Positions 1 to 7,463 of a stretch of 15,401 bases of DNA are shown here, one piece after another. The notes below the pieces were generated by a model, which searched no databases, was not told where the DNA came from, and saw only the letters and a list, made by a program, of their open reading frames with translations. Each line of letters opens with the position of its first letter. Position 1 is the stretch's first letter. Position numbers and translations under genes: made by a program. Source of the DNA: Paraktedonobacter sp034437695 (GTDB lineage: Bacteria; Chloroflexota; Ktedonobacteria; Ktedonobacterales; Ktedonobacteraceae); NCBI GenBank assembly GCA_034437695.1, contig DAOTTJ010000418.1, positions 1-15,401 on the forward strand, read 5' to 3'.

Positions 1-559
1 GCCATGTCTGGATGATCTCGTCGGTAAGTTCGATGTGGAATTGTAGGCCGTAGGCATTTTTGCCGTAGCGAAAGGCCTGATTGGGTGTACCGGGATAGCT
101 GGCGAGATGGACTGCGCCGGGTGGCAGGTCAAAAACGTCGTTGTGCCAGTGGAAGGCCAGTTGATAGTTGGGCAGGCCTGTGAAAAGCGGGTCGTGGTGG
201 CCTGCGCTGGTGAGAGGGATGCGGTAAAAACCCAGTTCGTTCACGCTATGTTTAGAGACCCTGGCACCCAGAGTGGAGGCCAGGATCTGTCCGCCGAGGC
301 AGATGCCGAGTGTAGGGATCTCCTGCTCGATGGCGTGGAGGAGCGTGGTCTTCTCGTTGGCCAGGTAGGGGAGTAGCTCCTCCTGGTAGAGGTGTTGGGG
401 TCCGCCCATGAGCACAATCGCCTGATAGAGACGCGGGTTTGGGATCGGTTCGTGCTCGACATCGATAATCTCGCAGGCTATGGCGTGTTCATATAAAATC
501 TCGGCCAGATAGCCTGGTGGATCGTCCCATATATGCTGGAGCACCAGCACTCGCTTCAT
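1..559 (-). CDS. Class I glutamine amidotransferase, partial (C-terminus beyond window edge)
   Basis: Reading the minus strand from the ATG at 559 gives 186 open codons running off the window's left edge. Residues 85-91 read GICLGGQ, the nucleophile elbow of class I glutamine amidotransferases, with Cys87 as the predicted nucleophile. GLQFHIE at 171-177 supplies the other two triad residues, His175 and Glu177. MGGPQ at 51-55 fits the usual oxyanion-side loop. The fold resembles the stand-alone GMP-synthase-like amidotransferases (COG0518 type), which release ammonia from glutamine in the cytoplasm; the acceptor substrate cannot be told from sequence. An AAGGG ribosome-binding site lies about 8 bases upstream of the ATG. 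The gene is missed by ORF finders that need a stop codon inside the window. The family call is firm, the specific reaction unknown. Confidence 0.88.
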   Translation of the reverse strand, partial: MKRVLVLQHIWDDPPGYLAEILYEHAIACEIIDVEHEPIPNPRLYQAIVLMGGPQHLYQEELLPYLANEKTTLLHAIEQEIPTLGICLGGQILASTLGARVSKHSVNELGFYRIPLTSAGHHDPLFTGLPNYQLAFHWHNDVFDLPPGAVHLASYPGTPNQAFRYGKNAYGLQFHIELTDEIIQTW

Positions 560-635
560 ATAGTTGCCCTTCTTTACAAGCAGAGAGAAAGATCATATGG
601 TTGTGAAACGCGGTCTGGTTGGTGCCTGGGAGAGT

Positions 636-670
636 GAGGACGCTCCTCCCCACGAGAGAGGAGCGTCCTC
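636..670. terminator. Perfect 13-bp stem-loop between amidotransferase and sugar ATPase genes
   Basis: GAGGACGCTCCTC at 636-648 pairs perfectly with GAGGAGCGTCCTC at 658-670 across a 9-base loop. It lies 58 bases past the stop codon of the upstream ATPase gene and ahead of the amidotransferase gene, so it probably separates the two minus-strand transcripts. Neither side has a T tract, so it is not a textbook intrinsic terminator; transcript-end stabilisation is an alternative. Confidence 0.6.
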
Positions 671-727
671 GGTGCTGAGTCTAGCGGATTGCCCGAAGCT
701 CAGGGAAAGTTGATCAAGGGTTTTGTG

Positions 728-1843
728 CTAAAAAATGGCTTGTTGGGTATCGGTGTCGAAGAGATGAATATGACTATTATCAATGTACAAGCTTACCCTG
801 TTACCCATGCTCATACGTGAACGTGGATTGAGGCGTGCCTGGATGCTGCGGCTATTGCTTGTCAGGTAAACCAGGAGTTCATTGCCCAGGTTTTCGATCA
901 CTTCGACAGTTGCTTCGAGTGAAGAGGACGAGCTGTGCTGGTCGCCTATGGCCAGTTCCAGGTCTTCCAGATGTTCCGGGCGGATGCCGAAGGTCAGGTT
1001 GCGTCCGGCGGCTGCGCGGGCCTGTTCCACGTAGTTGCCTGGCACGAGGACCGAGCCGATGCCTTCCATCACAATGCGCGTTTCATCGCCATTAGCGACA
1101 ACCTGGGCTGCAGGAAAGAAGTTCATCGCGGGCGAGCCAATGAAGCCGGCAGTGAAGAGATTAGCGGGATGATCGTAGAGTTCCTGGGGCGAGCCGAGTT
1201 GCTGGACGAGGCCGCCATTGAGTACAGCGATACGGCTGCCCATCGTCATCGCCTCGGTCTGGTCGTGTGTGACGTAGACGAACGTTGTCTGGACGCGCTG
1301 GTGGATTTTAATGATCTCAGCACGCATCTGCACGCGCAATTTGGCGTCCAGATTGGAGAGTGGTTCGTCCATCAGGAAGACCTGAGCATCTTCGCGGGCG
1401 ATGGCGCGACCGAGTGCGACGCGCTGACGCTGGCCGCCGGAGAGTTCCTTAGGTTTGCGTTTAAGATAGTCTTGTAGGCCTAGAATATCGGCTGCCTCAT
1501 AGACGCGCTTTTGGATCTTGTCTTTGGGTAAATGGCGCAACTTGAGGCCGAAGGCGATATTGTCGAAGACCGTCATATGTGGATAAAGGGCGTAGTTCTG
1601 GAAGACCATTGCAATATTGCGGTCTTTGGGGTCGATGCCATTAACTACGCGGTCGCCGATAATTACTTCACCTTCGGTGACATCTTCCAGACCTGCAACC
1701 ATGCGCAGGCAGGTACTTTTGCCGCAGCCAGAGGGACCGACCAGGACGAGGAATTCTTTGTCTTCGATGTCGAGGTTGATATCGTGGACGACTTCGACTT
1801 TGTTGAACCGTTTGTAGACGTGGTTAAACTGGACACGTGCCAT
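728..1843 (-). CDS. Carbohydrate ABC transporter ATP-binding protein, MalK/UgpC/MsmX type
   Basis: The 371-residue protein is a cytoplasmic ATPase of carbohydrate-importer (CUT1) ABC systems. It has Walker A GPSGCGKST at about 36-44, the Q-loop Gln82, signature LSGGQ at 134-138, Walker B ending in Asp159-Glu160, and switch His193. A C-terminal TOBE/MalK regulatory region follows, including FGIRPEHL near 290. Length matches the usual 360-375. I chose the ATG at 1843 because AAAGGAG lies 8 bases upstream; a GTG three codons earlier overlaps that site. No permease or solute-binding gene is nearby, so this looks like an orphan shared ATPase, as MsmX is in Bacillus subtilis, where it serves several importers. 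Sharing with pectin or maltodextrin importers elsewhere is inference. Confidence 0.95.
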   Translation of the reverse strand: MARVQFNHVYKRFNKVEVVHDINLDIEDKEFLVLVGPSGCGKSTCLRMVAGLEDVTEGEVIIGDRVVNGIDPKDRNIAMVFQNYALYPHMTVFDNIAFGLKLRHLPKDKIQKRVYEAADILGLQDYLKRKPKELSGGQRQRVALGRAIAREDAQVFLMDEPLSNLDAKLRVQMRAEIIKIHQRVQTTFVYVTHDQTEAMTMGSRIAVLNGGLVQQLGSPQELYDHPANLFTAGFIGSPAMNFFPAAQVVANGDETRIVMEGIGSVLVPGNYVEQARAAAGRNLTFGIRPEHLEDLELAIGDQHSSSSSLEATVEVIENLGNELLVYLTSNSRSIQARLNPRSRMSMGNRVSLYIDNSHIHLFDTDTQQAIF

Positions 1844-1887
1844 GAAAGTCACTCCTTTTCGCTCGTGTAACAGGCTTCTTTCTGCCG

Positions 1888-1911
1888 CTTGCAGCTTTGC
1901 AAACGTGCAAG
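1888..1911. promoter_or_regulatory. Candidate LacI-type operator upstream of sugar ATPase gene
   Basis: CTTGCAGC, TTTGCAAA and CGTGCAAG follow one another, giving an imperfect 24-bp palindrome with a perfect 8-bp centre and outer CTTGCA/TGCAAG arms. The word TTGCAAACG resembles LacI/CcpA-family half-sites. It sits 45 bases upstream of the ATPase start codon. The call rests on symmetry and word similarity only. Confidence 0.35.
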
Positions 1912-1968
1912 GCGTTGCCAGTTACTCCAACACTGTTTTTGAGCTATCGCTTAATACCCACTTTGCAA

Positions 1969-2033
1969 CTGTCTGCTTTGGCGGACAGAAGGGAGCCAAA
2001 GGGGTTTCTTAGCAGTGCTATCTCTCTTTGGCT
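1969..2033. other. Two stem-loops in the region upstream of the sugar ATPase gene
   Basis: CTGTCTGC (1969-1976) pairs with GCGGACAG (1981-1988) around a TTTG loop, with one G-T pair. AGCCAAAG (1994-2001) pairs with CTTTGGCT (2026-2033), with a nested TAGCA/TGCTA hairpin at 2010-2020. They lie in the 627-base gene-free stretch 1844-2470. If transcription starts upstream they would be in the ATPase leader RNA. Function is unknown; no convincing promoter was found here, only an AT-rich TATATATA at about 2065-2072. Confidence 0.4.
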
Positions 2034-2120
2034 GGCCTGCGTGGCTAGCGTGGGAGGGTAGGTGCTATATATAAGTGTAGCACAGATTGGGTGAAAATGA
2101 TAGGTCTGCTGGCTTGGCCA

Positions 2121-2336
2121 CAGGGCTATGTAATGCTCCGCAAGCCAGAGACTTGCGACCCCCACGAGGGTTTTGTTCAGAGGGGGGGAGGGGCCACACG
2201 CCGAGCCATAGGCATGAAGTTAGCAGAGAGGTGCTCTCTGCACGCCTGTTTTGCATGTTTCCTCGGCGGTAAAACATGCAAAAAGCAATAAAAAGGTCAT
2301 TGGGGACACCTCAAGCCTCGGTTAGGGGCTACTGTC
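2121..2336 (+). repeat. Degenerate or rearranged copy of the dispersed palindromic element (copy A)
   Basis: It starts with CAGGGCTATGTAATGC, close to the left end of the copy at 8913. From 2213 it has the family core: the CATGAAG start, the hairpin GCAGAGAG/CTCTCTGC, a CTGTTTTGCATGTTT segment and an ATTGGGGA-type segment near 2299-2306. Between GCGACCCCCAC and the core it has about 40 extra bases, including GGGAGGGGCCACACGCC (2186-2202), which copy C carries at its opposite end (9108-9124). The right inverted end is missing, and no direct repeat of the left flank GGCTTGGCCA was found. It looks truncated or recombined. Confidence 0.65.
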
Positions 2337-2392
2337 CTTAACCATCCCGGAGTAACTGGCATATTTTGCAGCGAGAATAAGCGCCAAATCCG

Positions 2393-2431
2393 AAAAAGAG
2401 CTAGCCAGGTAGTTACTACCCTCTACCTGGC
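2393..2431 (-). terminator. Intrinsic terminator of the lyase gene
   Basis: On the minus strand GCCAGGTAG pairs with CTACCTGGC (plus-strand arms 2404-2412 and 2423-2431, 10-base loop). TAGCTCTTTTT follows, giving a T tract at 2397-2393. It lies 40 bases past the lyase stop codon, as expected for a Rho-independent terminator. Confidence 0.8.
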
Positions 2432-2470
2432 CAGTTCTTTCTCAGAAATCATGCAATAGAGGAGCGAACG

Positions 2471-4672
2471 TCAACCAATGCTACACGCGACACCGTTCAG
2501 AGTGAACGAGGTGGGAATGGCGTTGGTGCCGCGCCAGGTTCCATTGAAGCCAAAGGCCGTATTGCCTCCTGGAGTAAGGGTGCCATTATAGGAAAGGTTG
2601 GTTGCACTCACATTGCTCCCAGATTTGCTGTAACTGGCATTCCAGATTTGCGTAATGGTTTGCCCATTGGGGAACGTCCAGGCCAGGGTCCATCCATTGA
2701 TGGTGGTTCTTCCCGTATTGGTAATGGTCACATTGGTTCCAAAACCACCTGCCCACTGATTGGTGATGGCATAATTCACAGCACAGTCAGTCCCAGAGAG
2801 AGGAGTGGGCGTTGCTGTAGGGGTTGTTCCCACCGTTGGGTGAGGCGTCGGTGTTGCTGTAGGGGTTATTCCCACCGTTGGGTGAGGCGTCGGTGTTACT
2901 GTAGGAGTAGGAGTAGGAGTTGGCGTTCCGCCAGTCACTAGTGTGCCTGTTTCGAGTTTGACCGTATCATACATCGAGCCACCGCCCGCGCTCACACTCG
3001 TTGCTTGGAAGGTGATGGTATTACTCCCGGACCTCAGTAAGGAAGCGGCGAAGGTAATCGGGATCAGGTGATAGGTGCCACTCTGGTTAGCGCTCCGATA
3101 GATAGCTTGATCATTAGTAAATGCGGGGAAGGTCGTTACCGTTGTGCCATTGATAGTCACCTGAGTTGTTGCTGTTCTCGATTCTCCTGCCAGTGCCACC
3201 GTCAGATGAGCATTGCCGCTATAAGTCTGGTTCAGATTGAAATTGACGGTCCAGGTTCCCACACTGGTCTGAGCATAATACCAGTTGTTAGCTGGCGTAC
3301 TCTGACCAATGGTATAGGTTAAATTAGATGGTACCTGGTTCCACAGACCATAATGGCGCTGAACGTTCCCAAGTTGGAATTCATCTGCCTTGCGGTCTGC
3401 AGTGCCGATCTGCCACAAGAGATTGCTATAGAGGGTAGGAGTCCAGATCAGTGTGCCCAGACTCTGCGCCGTGCCGCTGACAGTGATATTATCAAGTTCA
3501 TACTGATCGGTGACATCACCAATACTTCCTCCATTGGCCCAGGCATACAGACTATAATTGCCCGGACGGACCTTAGGAATAGTATAGTTGCCCTTCGAGT
3601 CAGCATGCGCGGTGAAGATGTAGCCATCGCCCTGTTGATAGACATCGCCGCCAGGTTTGGCCAGTGTGACAATCGCCCCGGCTGCCGTGCGACCATCAGC
3701 GAGGCGCAAGGTACCGCTTACGGTTGTGCGTGAGAGTGGGTACGAAGGGTTGGAGAGCCAGGTATAGGGCCAGGCCGCCGTCTCCCTGGCTGCCTGAGCC
3801 TGAGCATCACTCAGACTGCCATTATTGAAGTAGACAAGCCACGGACCATAGATTTTGCCGCTGGGGATGGTGACTCCAGGCGTTCCAAAGTGTCCACTGA
3901 CTAGCATATTCAGCAAGACCGTATCATCGGTAGTTCCCACATGAACTGTCAAATCTTGCTTCATTGGTCCGCCATCGTTATATTCATGGCTTGGTGAGAT
4001 CATCCACATACCATAGCCGTTCCCATAGATTCCATGCAGGTTATCCTGCTCAAATGTATAGTTACTCGCATCGTATTTGGTATAGATCGATCCATCGGCC
4101 AATTGATAGGTGGAGTCTTGCACAACTGTCGCCGCGCTGAGTTGGCTTGCTGTAGGAAACGCTATTGTGCGGACGCCATTGTAGCCATTGCGAAAGATAT
4201 CTCCAATTGGTCGATAGAGTGTACGGAATTCTCCTACATTGCCGATCCCACTTGCCACGAAGTACGAATAGAGGCCACTTACCGCGCTCCGCGTGACATA
4301 ATGGAGAGCGCCCCAGCTACTGATATACGCGATATCTACCATGCTGGCAGTGTTGGTAACCACCCGCAACGCTGTCGGACTCATCCCTGTTCCTCCATTG
4401 ATGGAGCTGTAAAAGCCAGGGGCCGATCCGATAAGTTCTTGACCGTTCAAGACCAGGGAATAGCCTGTTCCTGAACTATTAAACTTGATAGTATAGATAC
4501 CGTTGGATACTGTAGCATTCAAGCCAGAGACCTGGAGCGTGACAGCTGTGGCAGTTGCGGCAGTTGTAGCGGCTTTTGCGCGGAGCGTGAAGTTCCCAAC
4601 CAGGAATCCCAGTGCCAGTATAAGCAGGACTGTTCCACGCAAGAGTAAAAAAAGCGTTCCTTGCTTTTTCAT
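2471..4672 (-). CDS. Secreted rhamnogalacturonan-lyase-like protein (PL4 type) with Pro/Thr linker and CBM2
   Basis: The predicted 733-residue protein begins with a signal peptide: Lys-rich N-terminus, hydrophobic stretch at about 8-27, cleavage probably after AKA at 34. Residues 40-310 resemble the beta-rich catalytic domain of PL4 lyases, which cleave the rhamnogalacturonan I backbone by beta-elimination. By spacing, Lys199 (in YTKYD) and His261 (in SGHFG) are the best counterparts of the Lys/His pair known from the Aspergillus enzyme; no alignment was made. A fibronectin-III-like domain (about 315-410), a jelly-roll-like domain (415-577) and a Thr/Pro linker (578-628) follow. The last 105 residues are a CBM2, with Cys630/Cys730 as probable disulfide and Trp640, 661 and 677 as probable cellulose-binding face. 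AAAGGA lies 8 bases before the ATG. Secretion and CBM2 are firmer than substrate specificity. Confidence 0.85.
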   Translation of the reverse strand: MKKQGTLFLLLRGTVLLILALGFLVGNFTLRAKAATTAATATAVTLQVSGLNATVSNGIYTIKFNSSGTGYSLVLNGQELIGSAPGFYSSINGGTGMSPTALRVVTNTASMVDIAYISSWGALHYVTRSAVSGLYSYFVASGIGNVGEFRTLYRPIGDIFRNGYNGVRTIAFPTASQLSAATVVQDSTYQLADGSIYTKYDASNYTFEQDNLHGIYGNGYGMWMISPSHEYNDGGPMKQDLTVHVGTTDDTVLLNMLVSGHFGTPGVTIPSGKIYGPWLVYFNNGSLSDAQAQAARETAAWPYTWLSNPSYPLSRTTVSGTLRLADGRTAAGAIVTLAKPGGDVYQQGDGYIFTAHADSKGNYTIPKVRPGNYSLYAWANGGSIGDVTDQYELDNITVSGTAQSLGTLIWTPTLYSNLLWQIGTADRKADEFQLGNVQRHYGLWNQVPSNLTYTIGQSTPANNWYYAQTSVGTWTVNFNLNQTYSGNAHLTVALAGESRTATTQVTINGTTVTTFPAFTNDQAIYRSANQSGTYHLIPITFAASLLRSGSNTITFQATSVSAGGGSMYDTVKLETGTLVTGGTPTPTPTPTVTPTPHPTVGITPTATPTPHPTVGTTPTATPTPLSGTDCAVNYAITNQWAGGFGTNVTITNTGRTTINGWTLAWTFPNGQTITQIWNASYSKSGSNVSATNLSYNGTLTPGGNTAFGFNGTWRGTNAIPTSFTLNGVACSIG
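2804..2887 (-). repeat. Two 42-bp tandem repeats in the lyase linker
   Basis: Units 2804-2845 and 2846-2887 match at about 38 of 42 bases. Each encodes 14 linker residues of the type PHPTVGxTPTATPT. Linker length could change by slippage or unequal crossing-over without harming the flanking domains. Confidence 0.85.
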
Positions 4673-4717
4673 AGTTCATTCCTTTTGCTCATCCTTGGAT
4701 GAAAACCTGTTCTTCTC

Positions 4718-4732
4718 AACATTATCAATGTT
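4718..4732. promoter_or_regulatory. Small palindrome 46 bases upstream of lyase start
   Basis: AACATT and AATGTT flank ATC in perfect symmetry. On the lyase strand the centre reads GATAAT, a -10-like hexamer, but no -35 element sits at a suitable distance. It could be a small operator or chance. Confidence 0.25.
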
Positions 4733-4883
4733 CAAAGCAACACTTCTTCTGCTGGACCCAGAATCAGAATGCCACATGTGTCAAAATCGCCCAGAAATTT
4801 ATCATTTCTGCAAATGTTATGGTCTTGAAATCTTCTCTCGTGCAACTGGATAGAAGATATCGACTTCATTTAAAAAGTATACA

Positions 4884-4900
4884 ATGCTTGCAATAAGCAT
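4884..4900. promoter_or_regulatory. Palindrome ATGCTT-GCAAT-AAGCAT upstream of lyase gene
   Basis: Six-base arms are perfectly complementary around GCAAT. It shares the word CTTGCAA with the larger palindrome 33 bases away at 4933-4966, so it may be a secondary site for the same regulator. Evidence is symmetry only. Confidence 0.3.
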
Positions 4901-4932
4901 CACAACGACATGTACTGAACATATGAATAGCA

Positions 4933-4966
4933 GATAGTGCATTGCAAGCACTTGTAATGCACTATC
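4933..4966. promoter_or_regulatory. 34-bp near-perfect palindrome, candidate operator or terminator
   Basis: GATAGTGCATTGCAAG (4933-4948) and CTTGTAATGCACTATC (4951-4966) flank CA and match at 15 of 16 paired positions. The centre TTGCAAGCACTTGTAA is two bases from an ideal LacI-family operator (TTGCAAGCGCTTGCAA). It lies about 260 bases upstream of the lyase start and about 220 bases past the GH57 stop. It may be an operator for the lyase gene, or a stem-loop ending the GH57 transcript, although no T tract follows. Confidence 0.5.
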
Positions 4967-4987
4967 GAGGAGATCACTTCATGTATA

Positions 4988-5142
4988 GTGCTCTGTCACA
5001 GCTCATGTGATGTATTGCCTGCGGAGACGAAGAGGGAGAGGAAGGCTGGGACACAGCCCAGACCCCAGTCAAGGGGTTGCACCCCTTGCATCCCTGGCCG
5101 TGTCAATCGAAGCGTGACAGAACACTCTGGGACGGTTGTCCC
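4988..5142. repeat. Hairpin-rich intergenic block, probable palindromic repeat element
   Basis: GTGCTCTGTCAC (4988-4999) is matched in inverse by GTGACAGAACAC (5114-5125), 11 of 12 bases. Inside are GGCTG/CAGCC (5044-5058) and the strong hairpin CAAGGGG-TTGCA-CCCCTTG (5070-5088). GGGAC-GGTT-GTCCC follows at 5129-5142. The block is richer in G+C than the AT-rich lyase promoter region beside it, and lies just past the GH57 stop codon. The window has no second copy and no flanking direct repeat was seen, so calling it a repeat rests on structure alone. The rest of the 4673-5185 gap holds the palindromes listed separately. Confidence 0.4.
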
Positions 5143-5185
5143 CTGCGCCCCTGCGGCAGCGCGAGGCGATGGGGCCTTAAATGTA

Positions 5186-7423
5186 CTAGACATGTTGGGA
5201 GAAATTTGGGTTGGTGAGTGAGCTTTCCAGGCCGGATGTGCCTGTGCAGACAATCTCGACCTGCCAGGTCTGGCCGGCGTTGAGGAGGAGCGGCCAGATG
5301 AGTGTCAGGCAGCTTCCCTGGTGGTTGCGTTCAAAGCCGGCTTCGGAGCCTGTCACCGTCTCGATCGAGTAGCGCCAGAGGGTGGCGGGTTCGCTGAGGG
5401 TGAAGGCGAGGTCTTGCTGGAGCCAGTGGTTGCCGATAGCGAGTTGAGTGACCTGTGCGACCTCTCCGGTGCTGTCGAATGCGCCGTTGGCTAGCTGTTG
5501 GTTGGCGATACGGTAGTAAGCCTGGTCGTTGCCGCCGCCGCCGAGTAGATGGAAGTTCCATTCGCTGGCGAAGCGGGTTTGCAGGCGTGAGGCGCTGGTG
5601 TTCTGGATGGTGTAGCGGATAGTCAGTTCCTCGCGGCCATTGGGGACAAAAAGTGTTTTGGCGAGGTAAGTGTCCTGTGGACCCAGTGCGCCGGGTCGGC
5701 TAATCTTGCCGCGGCGTTCCAGGGTAGCTGTGATGCCCAGACCATCCTGGCGGGCGTTACACTCGTAGGGTTGCTCGACAAAATTGCCCAGTTCTTCGTA
5801 GTCGGCGTGCATAAAGGTTTCCAGGTTGACGCCTGGGGCCAGAAAGTGATCGACCAGACTGTGGCGTCGGTTGCGGTCAATGACCAGCAGGCGATCCAGG
5901 TCGTCCTCTTTGGTGCGTACACTGGTGTGAGGGTTCCAGGCATCCTGGGTCGACTGTGCGTCTGGCCTGGCGAGCGCTGCCGCGTGCTGGCGGCGTTCGC
6001 GTTCGTAGGTGCGCAATGTCTGGTGGTAGCCCTCTTCGCGTCGGGTGACGACGCACAGCATATTGTGCATACTGCGGCGCATGTCCCACTCGAACAGACT
6101 GCCCCCGCAGTAAGGATCGAGGTAGAGATTTTGCTGGTCGCCCTCGATCAGGAGTTCGTCGCGGCTATTGCGGTCAAGGTCGGTGAACTCGTAGCTTTGC
6201 CAGTGGTCTGCGCCGTGCGTGACGTGCTGCGCGGCGTTCTCGGCCTTAATCAGGTGGTGGTAGATCGCCGAGCGGACATGGCCCATGTAGATGCCCCCGA
6301 ACAGGCCATGCCAGTAGGTATCGTTGGCCTGGGCCTTCCACAAGTGATTGAGGCCGCATTCGTCGGTGGCTCCGGCGGCGTAGACCAGGTCGTGAACGCG
6401 CAACATCTTTTTGTGCTGGTTGTTGACTTCGGGGTAGCGGACCATGAAGTTGCGCCAGAAGCCGCCGCGCATAAATTGTAGGATCTCGTTTTCGTGGGCT
6501 GCCTGCATCGAGTGGAGAAGCTGACCGAAAATATAGGATTTGCGCGGTGGGAGCGACCACTCGCTCATTTCGATGTAGGACGAGGTAGGCAGGTAGACGC
6601 GTCCGAGTGCCGCGTGCTGGCTCGCATACTCTCCCAGAGGAATGAGGTGTAGCCAGGAGCTATTTGCCTCAAGCGCTCGAAAAAGCTCGTCCACCCAGCC
6701 GGACTTACCGTCGTGGCCCCAGCAATACTCGTGCGTATTAGGCCAACTGCCAAACTTCTCACCATCGTCGCCCATGATCACTATGCGCTCACCATCGGTA
6801 GTAGCTACCGAGCGCAGATGATCGATAGTCTCCTGGACGGGTCGCCAGGGGATAGTATAGCGCAGGGCCTGACTAGTAGCGAAGACTTTGAGAATGGGAC
6901 TCTGGTCCTCGGTGGCGTAGTAGCCATAGAGGTCAGCTTCCTCCAGGCCGACATTTTTGAAATGCACATCGTCGAGCACAGTCCACTCGATGCCGGCCTC
7001 GCGTAAGATGCGCGGCAGGCCTGGCTCCCAGACGCGTTCGGCCAGCCACATCCCGCTGACCGGGGTTGAAAATTCGTCGCGAATTCGTTGACTCAGCTTG
7101 CGCACCTGTCCCAGCTTGTCCTGATCGGGAATTGAAGGAAGGATCGGCTCGTAGTAGCCACCGCCTACCATCTCCACCTGTTTGCGTTTCACCAGCGCAG
7201 CGATCCGCTGGAGAAATTCGGGATGTACCTCGCCCATCCAGTCAAGCAGTGAGCCAGTGTAGTGCAAAGAGAGGCGGATGCCTGGATGGCGTTCCAGCGC
7301 CTCGATCAATGGTAGATACGACTCGTTGTAGACTTGCTGAAAGACCCACGGAAAATTGCCGACTGGTTGATGGTTGTGAAGGAGTAATCCCAGATAAATC
7401 TTTTTCTCCTGCTCGATTGCCAT
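5186..7423 (-). CDS. Glycoside hydrolase family 57 (alpha-amylase / 4-alpha-glucanotransferase type)
   Basis: The 745-residue protein has no signal peptide and should act on alpha-1,4-glucans such as glycogen or maltodextrin in the cytoplasm. GH57 conserved regions appear in order: HNHQP at 16-20, GGGYYEP at about 87-93, WLAERVWEP at 126-133 with Glu129 as predicted nucleophile, and MGDDGEKFG at 217-225 holding the predicted acid/base Asp219 or Asp220. The rest fits the DUF1925/DUF1926 beta-domains of the Thermococcus litoralis 4-alpha-glucanotransferase group; length is slightly above that family's usual size. I start at the ATG at 7423, preceded by GGGAGAGGA. A 51-codon upstream extension is open, but it runs through repeat copy B and its flank and has no family similarity. 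Amylase versus glucanotransferase activity is unresolved. Confidence 0.9.
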   Translation of the reverse strand: MAIEQEKKIYLGLLLHNHQPVGNFPWVFQQVYNESYLPLIEALERHPGIRLSLHYTGSLLDWMGEVHPEFLQRIAALVKRKQVEMVGGGYYEPILPSIPDQDKLGQVRKLSQRIRDEFSTPVSGMWLAERVWEPGLPRILREAGIEWTVLDDVHFKNVGLEEADLYGYYATEDQSPILKVFATSQALRYTIPWRPVQETIDHLRSVATTDGERIVIMGDDGEKFGSWPNTHEYCWGHDGKSGWVDELFRALEANSSWLHLIPLGEYASQHAALGRVYLPTSSYIEMSEWSLPPRKSYIFGQLLHSMQAAHENEILQFMRGGFWRNFMVRYPEVNNQHKKMLRVHDLVYAAGATDECGLNHLWKAQANDTYWHGLFGGIYMGHVRSAIYHHLIKAENAAQHVTHGADHWQSYEFTDLDRNSRDELLIEGDQQNLYLDPYCGGSLFEWDMRRSMHNMLCVVTRREEGYHQTLRTYERERRQHAAALARPDAQSTQDAWNPHTSVRTKEDDLDRLLVIDRNRRHSLVDHFLAPGVNLETFMHADYEELGNFVEQPYECNARQDGLGITATLERRGKISRPGALGPQDTYLAKTLFVPNGREELTIRYTIQNTSASRLQTRFASEWNFHLLGGGGNDQAYYRIANQQLANGAFDSTGEVAQVTQLAIGNHWLQQDLAFTLSEPATLWRYSIETVTGSEAGFERNHQGSCLTLIWPLLLNAGQTWQVEIVCTGTSGLESSLTNPNFSQHV

Positions 7424-7463
7424 AAATCCTCTCCCTAAATAACAACTCTTGGAGGCTGCGATG

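Noticed and set aside
2060..2080. TATATATA motif as promoter of the sugar ATPase
   Set aside because: No -35 element at a suitable distance on the minus strand; AT-rich sequence alone is not enough.
2804..2887. Possible CRISPR-like repeats
   Set aside because: The two 42-bp units adjoin without spacers and encode the Thr/Pro linker in frame.
5771..6481. 236-codon plus-strand frame opposite GH57
   Set aside because: It lies wholly within the GH57 gene, which has all family motifs, and shows no domain or ribosome-binding site; it is a shadow of GC-biased codons.
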